From an uncultured Lachnospiraceae bacterium (GTDB lineage: Bacteria; Bacillota; Clostridia; Lachnospirales; Lachnospiraceae): a DNA stretch of 10,867 nt. The notes beneath the pieces are model-generated. The model saw only the letters and a program-made list of their open reading frames with translations, was not told where the DNA came from and made no database searches. Below, in pieces: positions 1 to 5,654 of the stretch (position 1 is its first letter; each line of letters opens with the position of its first letter). The stretch lies in NCBI GenBank assembly GCA_902783295.1, contig CACZQT010000220.1:1-10867 (forward strand). Direction: 5' to 3'. Both the position numbers and the translations under genes were made by a program.

Positions 1-750
1 AGGTATCCACAGTGATTTCTCCGCAGGCTTCCTCATCACAGGCAATAATAGCTGCGTTGTGCATCTGAAGCGCGCTGCAGGTCCATTTCTGGCTTACACC
101 GCCTTCTACAACGGCTGCAAGGGCTCTTGCCTTATTATGGCCGCTGATCAGCACCAGAACTTCTTTGGAATCCGTTACAGTACCGATTCCTACAGAAAGC
201 GCCTGGGCAGGCACCTCTTCAGGATCATTTCCGAAGAAACGGGAATTAACGATTCTTGTATCCGTCGTCAGATTCCGGACACCGGTACGGGAACACAGGG
301 ATGTAAAAGGCTCATTAAAGGCCAGATGGCCGTCTACGCCAATGCCGCCCATAAAGAGGTCAATTCCGCCATAGGAAGCGATCTTCTCCTCATAGCGTGC
401 GCATTCACCTTCAGGGTCATCCGTCATACCGTTCAGGATGTTGATGTTCTCAGGTTTCATATCTACCAGATGATCAAAGAAGTTGTCGTGCATGAAGTAC
501 CAGTAGCTCTGATCATGCTCCCTGGGAAGTCCAAGGTACTCATCCATATTGAAGGTGACTACATTTTTAAAGGAAATTTCGCCGGCCTGATTCATACGGA
601 CAAGTTCCCGGTAAACGCCGATCGGTGAAGAACCGGTCGGAAGGCCTAATACAAAGGGACGTTCTTCTTTGTGCGCATTGATTTTGGCAGCAATATAATG
701 GGCAGCCCAAAGGCACATTTTTCATAATTGTCCTGGATAACAACTCTCAT
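1..750 (-). CDS. nagB: Glucosamine-6-phosphate deaminase NagB; frameshifted near its start as read, 3' end outside window
   Basis: NagB converts glucosamine-6-phosphate to fructose-6-phosphate and ammonia in the cytoplasm, linking amino-sugar catabolism to glycolysis. Start ATG at 748-750 follows AAGGAG (758-763) by 7 nt and encodes MRVVIQDNYEK. The frame then breaks: the A run at 718-722 has five As where six would give EK-M-CLWAAHYIAA. From ATG 716-718 the frame stays open for 239 codons to the edge. With the missing base restored, family motifs are intact: GLPTGSSPIGVYREL (36-50), NMDEYLGL (68-75, catalytic Asp70) and MGGIGVDGHLAFNEP (134-148, with Asp140, His142, Glu147), matching E. coli Asp72, Asp141, His143 and Glu148. 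About 250 residues are present; E. coli NagB has 266, so only a short tail is missing. As read, the start at 750 gives a 34-residue peptide ending at 646. The enzyme family is certain; whether the gene is truly broken is not. Confidence 0.95.
716..723 (-). other. Single-base deletion (frameshift) in an A run of nagB
   Basis: On the minus strand the sequence reads GAAAAATG. The upstream frame reads GAA AAA TGT, whereas the conserved downstream frame requires ATG TGC next, so one A is missing (or the ribosome must slip back one base). In the productive frame a TGA stop (722-724) lies one codon before ATG 716-718. The site is not a classical X XXY YYZ slippery heptamer, because the P-site codon GAA cannot re-pair as TGA. 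It could be a sequencing or assembly error in a homopolymer, a real mutation, or a site of transcriptional slippage. Confidence 0.9.
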
Positions 751-799
751 TTGTTCTCTCCTTGTTTTTGATTTTGAATGGGTAACCAATCTTTTTGTC

Positions 800-815
800 T
801 GGTATAGAATAAACC
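800..815. promoter_or_regulatory. Candidate GntR-type (NagR/YvoA-like) operator half-site over the nagB -10
   Basis: The plus strand reads TGGTATAGA at 800-808, overlapping the -10 of the nagB promoter. From memory of the family, NagR/YvoA (GntR) operators in Firmicutes are near-palindromes of the form TGGTATAGACCA or TGGTCTAGACCA. The left half matches; the right half (ATAAACC) matches poorly. A position over the -10 fits repression relieved by amino-sugar phosphates. This is suggestive only: one half-site can arise by chance and no regulator gene is in the window. Confidence 0.3.
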
Positions 816-834
816 TATCCCGATGCGCTGTCAA
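806..834 (-). promoter_or_regulatory. Sigma-A promoter of nagB
   Basis: Reading the minus strand, a perfect -35 TTGACA (829-834) is followed by a 17-nt spacer and -10 TATTCT (806-811). The predicted start lies near 799, leaving a leader of roughly 50 nt before the nagB ATG, with AAGGAG at 758-763. The -35 directly abuts the U-tract of the upstream terminator, so the two transcription units are packed without spare sequence. Confidence 0.75.
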
Positions 835-872
835 GAAAAAAAGAAAAGCAGACTGTAAAAAGCCTGCTTTTC
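835..872 (-). terminator. Rho-independent terminator of the secreted-protein operon
   Basis: A perfect 9-bp inverted repeat, GAAAAGCAG (843-851) with CTGCTTTTC (864-872), encloses a 12-nt loop. On the minus strand it is followed by a T-rich tract (835-842). It lies 33 nt beyond the stop codon of the gene at 905-1657 and ends exactly where the nagB -35 begins. Confidence 0.8.
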
Positions 873-904
873 AGATATGCACATAGGGCTGCTTTCGTCT
901 GCAT

Positions 905-1657
905 TTATTGCAGGACCGTTGTTCTGGTCATATAGTAGATCATATCCACTCCGCTGACGCTCAGATGGACTGCCATGGTGTTGTCCTGCAGCAACTGCAT
1001 GGTTATGACGGCTCCGTCCTCTGTTTCCGGTGCTGCGGCGGGTGCCGCAGTGCCGGGCTGCCGTAACGCGTTCTTTAACGCCTTCAGGGTGATGTGCAGA
1101 GCGCCATTTTCAAAGGAGGCTGCCATCAGCTCTCCCTGAAGTACCAGGTAATCAGAGCGGAAACGGACCGCTTCTCCGGTTACCTCAGCCATAAGGTCAA
1201 AACCGGCTTCGGTGCCGTTAACGGTCATCCCCATAACAGTGACCATACCGCTTTGCCAGAATCCCTGATAGTCAGCCAGGGCAGCATCTGTTCTGGCATC
1301 GGCCGGGGAAAAGACAATCACAGGCGCTCTGGAGAAGGTAACCTCCATATCTCCTTCCTGAATGGAAAAAGAACGTGTGTCTTCATGATACGTAAATGTT
1401 CCTTCATCAGCGCCTTCTACAGACGTCAGGGCAATCTGGTCGTTATTTAATTCCCAGTTGCCGCGGGAAATCTGTTCCGCGTAACCGTCCAGAGCCATAG
1501 AATAGGAAGAATCACCGTAGAGTGTAAGTGTCATAGTCGCGCCAAGCAGGCTGCCATGCCATTCTCCAAGCAGATCGCCTTTTTCCACTGCTGAGACAGA
1601 AACAGCAAACATCAGAGAAGCGGCAGCAGCGAGGAAGCCGGTTATCCATTTTTTCAT
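905..1657 (-). CDS. Secreted two-domain beta-rich protein of unknown function, lipocalin-like G-x-W motifs
   Basis: I do not recognise a named family. The 250-residue product starts with a signal peptide (MKKW, hydrophobic 6-22, likely cleavage after VSA at 23). There is no lipobox cysteine and no C-terminal anchor, so a free secreted or wall-associated protein is expected. The mature part looks like two related beta-rich halves: residues about 27-110 begin LLGEWHGS and residues about 129-250 begin YQGFWQSG, each with G-x-W followed by short alternating hydrophobic strands, as in lipocalin-like barrels. An Ala/Pro linker (about 201-210) interrupts the second half. AGGAG lies 9 nt before the ATG. 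It sits 45 nt behind the fibronectin-III gene with no terminator between them, so the two are probably co-transcribed. The barrel assignment is inference from pattern only. Confidence 0.85.
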   Translation of the reverse strand: MKKWITGFLAAAASLMFAVSVSAVEKGDLLGEWHGSLLGATMTLTLYGDSSYSMALDGYAEQISRGNWELNNDQIALTSVEGADEGTFTYHEDTRSFSIQEGDMEVTFSRAPVIVFSPADARTDAALADYQGFWQSGMVTVMGMTVNGTEAGFDLMAEVTGEAVRFRSDYLVLQGELMAASFENGALHITLKALKNALRQPGTAAPAAAPETEDGAVITMQLLQDNTMAVHLSVSGVDMIYYMTRTTVLQ

Positions 1658-1702
1658 CGATATAATCTCCTGATTTACTTCCTGTATTTTTTGACGAGCC
1701 CA

Positions 1703-2755
1703 TCAATTACTGGTTTTAAGAGCGTAACGTATGGTGTAATTCACCTTACTCTCACCCAGCTTATTGGTCACAGCCTTAATATACACATAATAATTTTTGT
1801 TTTTGGCAAAAGGCTTGCCTTTAAAAGTGTCTACGCTCGTAGCGTAGTATTCTCGTGAGCTAACCGTGTTAACGCTTCCTCTGTACGTATATGAGCCTGC
1901 ATTGCCCTTTTTGGTGGAAATATAGATGTCATATTTTGTTGCGCCAAGAACCCTCTTCCATTCCAGTATCATGGTTCCGTTTGACTGGATGCCTACTCTG
2001 TATTTGCTGTTAGATTTACACTTCCCGCTTGTCATGACAGGCTGAGGAACAATATTGGTATAGGCCGACCAGGCACCGGGATAGTTTTTGCCGTTATCAT
2101 CCGTATAAAAGGCACGTACGCGGATACGGCAGGCAGTATTATAATACTTGAACGATGAAGTCTTGATATAATTCGTGGCTTTTATACCGGAGGAAAGCTT
2201 TTTTCCCTTGTAAGAATAGATCTGGTACTGATATTTGACCGGGTTATTCCCTTCTACGGGATCCCAGGTTACCAGAAGACCTTTCTGATTGCTGCGGTGA
2301 TTAAAACTGGTAATTTCCGTGGCACCGGGAAGTGTAAAGAAACCGGTCTTGAGGAGTTTGCCTGCGTTTACTTTGCCTTCTGCTGTCTTCCTGGTTTTGA
2401 AGTAAGTGATCAGTTCAACCTGGTAATTGCAATTGGGGCGGATATTCCGGAAGAGATCGCTGGATAATCCTTCACCATTTGCGATTGTATACTTCCTGAT
2501 TTTTGAAGAAAGCGCTTTGGACTGACCGCAGTCATTTCCCTCTTCATCGTAGAGAGCTACCCGATAGGCTACGATGGTTGCGGGAAGAGACGGCGTGCTC
2601 ACTTTTTCGGTCATATCAATCCATTCGATGGTAATGGAATTCGTTGTGAATTTTGCCACCTGGCTGAAAGATGAAGAAGCTGCACGGGAAACCGTGGGAA
2701 GACCCAGCAGGCCGGCTAATACGAGCATCAAAACAAGCCATTTCGTTTTTTTCAT
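1703..2755 (-). CDS. Secreted fibronectin type III domain protein
   Basis: The 350-residue product has a signal peptide (MKKTKW, hydrophobic 7-20, likely cleavage after SRA at 25). The rest reads as three fibronectin-III-like beta-sandwich modules: about 28-142, 144-236 and 238-347. Typical marks are the strand-B tryptophans (ITIEW 41-45, LLVTWDPV 160-167, MILEWKRV 262-269) and the tyrosine-rich strands YQVELITYF (111-119), CRIRVRAFY (209-217) and YYVYIKAVT (322-330). Similar modules occur in Clostridia surface and polysaccharide-binding proteins, but no catalytic domain, LPXTG motif, cell-wall-binding repeat or C-terminal membrane segment is present. It may bind a partner, wall polymer or glycan; that is inference. 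AGGAGG (2766-2771) precedes the ATG by 10 nt, and a strong promoter lies at 2849-2877. It is the first gene of a likely two-gene operon with the secreted protein at 905-1657. Confidence 0.9.
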   Translation of the reverse strand: MKKTKWLVLMLVLAGLLGLPTVSRAASSSFSQVAKFTTNSITIEWIDMTEKVSTPSLPATIVAYRVALYDEEGNDCGQSKALSSKIRKYTIANGEGLSSDLFRNIRPNCNYQVELITYFKTRKTAEGKVNAGKLLKTGFFTLPGATEITSFNHRSNQKGLLVTWDPVEGNNPVKYQYQIYSYKGKKLSSGIKATNYIKTSSFKYYNTACRIRVRAFYTDDNGKNYPGAWSAYTNIVPQPVMTSGKCKSNSKYRVGIQSNGTMILEWKRVLGATKYDIYISTKKGNAGSYTYRGSVNTVSSREYYATSVDTFKGKPFAKNKNYYVYIKAVTNKLGESKVNYTIRYALKTSN

Positions 2756-2792
2756 GAAAAAGAAGCCTCCTTTCTTTTAGATGTTCTTCTGC

Positions 2793-2848
2793 AAATGTGA
2801 ACTCTCAGGTGTTCGCATTTCGAAACATTACGAAATAATTACAGTAAT
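2793..2848. repeat. Cluster of short inverted and direct repeats in the fibronectin-III gene leader
   Basis: Three structures lie between the -10 and the ribosome binding site. First, a perfect 11-bp palindrome ATTAC-A-GTAAT (2838-2848) abuts the -10 and covers the likely start site. Second, a 10-bp tandem direct repeat, CATTTCGAAA (2816-2825) and CATTACGAAA (2826-2835), matches at 9 of 10 positions. Third, an imperfect inverted repeat, AAATGTGAAC (2793-2802) and GTTCGCATTT (2811-2820), has an 8-nt loop and one mismatched position. Helical-turn spacing of the direct repeat would suit a regulator binding site. No regulator is identified and chance cannot be excluded. Confidence 0.45.
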
Positions 2849-2877
2849 ATTATATCCTTTTGGGACAAACCCGTCAA
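2849..2877 (-). promoter_or_regulatory. Strong sigma-A promoter of the secreted-protein operon
   Basis: On the minus strand, -35 TTGACG (2872-2877), a 17-nt spacer and a perfect -10 TATAAT (2849-2854). The start is expected near 2842, giving a leader of about 85 nt before the ATG at 2755. It follows the gene ending at 2927 with no convincing terminator between, so read-through from that operon is also possible. Confidence 0.85.
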
Positions 2878-2926
2878 CTGCCGGGAAATGAAGATTCTCT
2901 GAAAAAACAGGTGGATATAAAACTGC

Positions 2927-3712
2927 TTATTTTCTTCGGAAAGGACGCAGTACCTTGTTCCCTTCCCGGCTTCCGATGGTCGGAAGTTCTGCTTCCGGAG
3001 CGGACTCAAGGATCCGGTCCCAGTTGATCTCTGAAGCAATATCCTGCAGAAGTTCGGGGAAAAGTTCGTCTATGTCCGTCTCTTCCTTTTTTATTCCTAC
3101 AGAATAAGCCCTGAACCAGGCGTCTCCGCCGGAGATTCTGTAGAACAGTTCCAGGAGATGGTCCGCTTCATCTTCTCCCTCCGCCGGGAAAACGGTAGCC
3201 ATAAATTCAATCATAGAATCCCGGACAGCAATTCCGCATTTCCGGATCAGTTCTGTGAATACTTCAGCTGGCGCGATATCTTCCGCCTTGACGGCAATCC
3301 CCGCGTACACATCACAGCCTTCATTGGTATAGATATCAATGGACTCCTCTTCTTCATCGCCTTCTTCCGCAGGACTGACGACAACATCCTCGCGAAGTGC
3401 CAGGACAGATTTAGCGTTCCGGAATACGGAGTCCGGGTGCCGGTTCCAGTCACCGAACCGGGCAAAGAGCTCATCAAATCCCTCTGCTTCCCCTTCCTGT
3501 GTGACTGCGAACATTCCTGACAGATCATCTTCGGAGTTTTCTGCATTGTCTATAATGCAGGACAGATCACAGTAAATTCCCTGAGGATCCATTCTTTCTG
3601 CTGCTGTGATTTCCTCTACAAAAGTGACCGGCTTTCCGCTGGCTGCAGAGTATACGGCGCTGCGGTTCAGCAGATCCAGAAGGTCTTTTTTGCTTGCTCG
3701 ATTTTTCGCCAT
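2927..3712 (-). CDS. Acidic hypothetical protein, 261 residues
   Basis: I do not recognise this protein. The start chosen is ATG 3710-3712 (MAKNRASKKDLL), preceded by GAGAGGA about 5 nt upstream. An in-frame start at 3880 would add 56 residues, overlap the upstream small gene and lacks support. The product is soluble, without signal peptide or membrane segment. It has a basic N-terminus (2-9), a strongly acidic body with an Asp/Glu run at 116-124 (EEGDEEEES), further acidic stretches at 176-184 and 209-220, and a basic C-terminus (LRPFRRK). Helical segments such as VFTELIRKCGIAVRDSMIEFMATVF (split around 151-175) suggest an alpha/beta fold. It is the last gene of the tightly packed run behind the UPF0291 gene (43-nt gap). 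Acidic Firmicutes cytosolic proteins of this kind are often uncharacterised; no function is proposed. Confidence 0.8.
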   Translation of the reverse strand: MAKNRASKKDLLDLLNRSAVYSAASGKPVTFVEEITAAERMDPQGIYCDLSCIIDNAENSEDDLSGMFAVTQEGEAEGFDELFARFGDWNRHPDSVFRNAKSVLALREDVVVSPAEEGDEEEESIDIYTNEGCDVYAGIAVKAEDIAPAEVFTELIRKCGIAVRDSMIEFMATVFPAEGEDEADHLLELFYRISGGDAWFRAYSVGIKKEETDIDELFPELLQDIASEINWDRILESAPEAELPTIGSREGNKVLRPFRRK

Positions 3713-3755
3713 AATATCCTCTCTCTTGTTTCTGCTCAGGCAGATGACTTTATGG

Positions 3756-3989
3756 TCAGTTGCCTTCCGGGTTTCGTTTGATTCCACCGTATTTTTCGCC
3801 CAGATCAACAATAGTTCCGTCTGGATACTGTACCTTGGTACTGTTAAGAGTTCCGCGCAGGTTTTCCCGGATCGCGGCAATATATGCCTGGCGCAGACGG
3901 TCCTGCTCTTCCTTTTCTTCAGGGGTCAGACCTACGGACTTTGCCTTATGGTACAACGTATTGATTCTGTCTATATCTTTCATATCCAT
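3756..3989 (-). CDS. UPF0291 / DUF896 family small protein (YnzC-like)
   Basis: The 77-residue product matches the UPF0291 (DUF896) pattern: an N-terminal helical hairpin, IDRINTLYHKAKSVGLT (6-22) then PEEKEEQDRLRQAYIAAIR (23-41), followed by NLRGTLNSTKVQYPDG (43-58). B. subtilis YnzC, of similar length, has the same layout (INEL..KAK..T.EE..EQ..LRQ.YL), and in that organism the gene lies next to SOS-regulated yneA/yneB. Its molecular role is not established. AGGAG (about 10 nt upstream) supports the first of two nearby ATGs. Here it follows the COG2509 flavoprotein gene by 30 nt and precedes the acidic orphan by 43 nt, so an SOS link is not suggested by this context, and no LexA-type box was noticed upstream. 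Confidence 0.9.
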   Translation of the reverse strand: MDMKDIDRINTLYHKAKSVGLTPEEKEEQDRLRQAYIAAIRENLRGTLNSTKVQYPDGTIVDLGEKYGGIKRNPEGN

Positions 3990-4019
3990 AAGAATATCTC
4001 TCCTGTATAAGCTGTTATA

Positions 4020-5654
4020 TTATGATTCCGCTGCATCCGGAAGACGATAACGGCGTATGATTTCTTCTGCCGTTTTCATACCGTCCACGGCAGCAGAGGT
4101 GATTCCGCCGGCATACCCGGCGCCTTCCCCGCAGGGAAACAGCCCTTTCAGGGCACTTTCAAAATGCTCATCCCGCAGAATTCTGACCGGTGATGATGTA
4201 CGGCTTTCCACACCGGAGAAAACGGCATCCGGCCTGTCAAAACCGTGGATTTTCTGCCCGAAGGCAGGAAGTGCGGCCAGCAGTCCGTCCCGGACTGGTG
4301 AAGGAAGAATGGTTCCAAGGTTGGCAAAACGCCAGGAACCACAAAGATCCGGCTCTACATCTCCCAGAATACGGGAAACTGTATTCTGACGGAAATCACC
4401 CAGAAGCTGGACAGGAATATGGCCCTCTCCCGCTTCCCAGGCCAGTTTTTCCAGTTTCTGCTGAAAAGAAATTCCTGCCAGCGGAGAGTCCCCCGGATAA
4501 TCTGAAGGGGATACCGAGACTACCAGTGCCGCATTGGCATTCCTGCCGTCTCGGGCTGTACAGCTCATTCCGTTTACCGCCAGACAGCCGTATTCGGAAG
4601 AAGCATTGACCACCTGGCCTCCCGGACACATACAGAATGAAAAAACTCCCCGGCCGTCCGGTGCAGTACCGGTAAGCTTGTAATCAGCCACCGGGAGGTC
4701 CGGTGCGGATTTCCGCCCGTACTGGGCCAGATCAATGTCCTTCTGCGGATGCTCTATCCGGAGACCAACAGCAAAAGCTTTCGATTCCAGAGGGACATGA
4801 AGCCGTTCCAGCATCCGGAAAGTATCCCTGGCGCTGTGACCGGGGCACAGAAGGAGAACGGAAGTTTCCAGGATCTCTTCTTTTTCGTGAACCTGCCCGG
4901 AAGCATCTTTCCCGGACTGCATGACACGGATACCGCAAATCCGGCCGTCCCGGTTTGTGAGAATTTCTTCAAGCCTGCAGTGAAAGCGGATTTCGCCGCC
5001 CAGTGAAAGGATTTTTTCACGGAGGTTCCGGACAACGGTTTTCAGGGTATCTGTTCCGATATGGGGCTTGCTCCAGTAAAGGATGGAAGGGTCCGCACCG
5101 GCTTCCACAAACCAGGACAGCATCTGACGTATACGCCCTTCTTTGTCACGGATCTGCGTCATTAGTTTTCCGTCGGAGAAAGTTCCGGCTCCGCCCTCTC
5201 CGAACTGTACATTGGAATCAGGATCCAGGCGGCCATTCTTCCAGAATTTCCCTACATCTTCTGCACGCTCTTCCACCGGGGCTCCACGTTCAATGACAAG
5301 GGGCTGATAGCCGGCTTCAGCCAGAATTCTTGCGGCGAAAAGACCGGCCGGTCCGGCGCCAACGATGACCGGACGGAAGTCAAGCGGGCGTTCTCCCCGT
5401 GGGGGAAAACAGTAAGAAGGATTTGAGGAAACAGCGAGATTCGGGGATCTGCTCTGCCGGAGAAAATCTGAATCTCCGGGCCATCCGGTCTCCAGTGTGC
5501 AGAGATAGTGGATACGGTCTTTTTTCCGGGCGTCAAGGGAAAGCCTGCTGATTTCCCATTTTGCCGCAGAAGGAATCCGCTCTTTCTTTAAAGCCAGCCG
5601 GATATCCGCATCTGAAAAACCGGGCGGCAGTTTGACATTGGAAATACGGATCAT
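4020..5654 (-). CDS. FAD-dependent dehydrogenase, COG2509 type
   Basis: The 544-residue product is a Rossmann-fold flavoprotein of the uncharacterised COG2509 group. An N-terminal extension of about 90 residues (MIRISNVKLPPGFSD...) precedes the FAD-binding motif VIVGAGPAGLFAARIL (96-111, GxGxxG at 99-104) ending at Glu122 of VIERG. Further group hallmarks are NVQFGEGGAGTFSDGKL (148-164), LLLCPGHSARD (267-277) and the C-terminal FAD motif LFPCGEGAGYAGGITSAAVDG (505-525). Length and layout are full. Substrate and physiological role are unknown. ATG 5652-5654 is preferred over an adjacent TTG (5655-5657), because AAGGAG (5662-5667) is 7 nt from the ATG but only 4 nt from the TTG. The A of this ATG is the last base of the upstream flavoprotein's stop (TGATG), indicating translational coupling. 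No signal peptide or membrane segment, so cytoplasmic. Confidence 0.93.
   Translation of the reverse strand: MIRISNVKLPPGFSDADIRLALKKERIPSAAKWEISRLSLDARKKDRIHYLCTLETGWPGDSDFLRQSRSPNLAVSSNPSYCFPPRGERPLDFRPVIVGAGPAGLFAARILAEAGYQPLVIERGAPVEERAEDVGKFWKNGRLDPDSNVQFGEGGAGTFSDGKLMTQIRDKEGRIRQMLSWFVEAGADPSILYWSKPHIGTDTLKTVVRNLREKILSLGGEIRFHCRLEEILTNRDGRICGIRVMQSGKDASGQVHEKEEILETSVLLLCPGHSARDTFRMLERLHVPLESKAFAVGLRIEHPQKDIDLAQYGRKSAPDLPVADYKLTGTAPDGRGVFSFCMCPGGQVVNASSEYGCLAVNGMSCTARDGRNANAALVVSVSPSDYPGDSPLAGISFQQKLEKLAWEAGEGHIPVQLLGDFRQNTVSRILGDVEPDLCGSWRFANLGTILPSPVRDGLLAALPAFGQKIHGFDRPDAVFSGVESRTSSPVRILRDEHFESALKGLFPCGEGAGYAGGITSAAVDGMKTAEEIIRRYRLPDAAES

Noticed and set aside
59..628. Open frame of 189 codons on the plus strand
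   Set aside because: It lies antisense to nagB, whose frame has exact catalytic motifs; no ribosome binding site or family likeness was seen.
819..834. cre-like (CcpA) site over the nagB -35
   Set aside because: Only the first part (TTGACAGCGCAT) fits the consensus; the right half does not match.
873..904. Small open frame starting right after the stop at 905
   Set aside because: About 29 codons running through the terminator, with no ribosome binding site.
2864..2885. CCCG/CGGG hairpin as terminator for the gene ending at 2927
   Set aside because: Only 4 bp of stem, no U-tract, and it overlaps the next promoter's -35.
2927..3880. Longer start for the acidic protein (317 residues)
   Set aside because: The extra 56 residues overlap the UPF0291 gene; ATG 3710-3712 has a purine-rich site 5 nt upstream.
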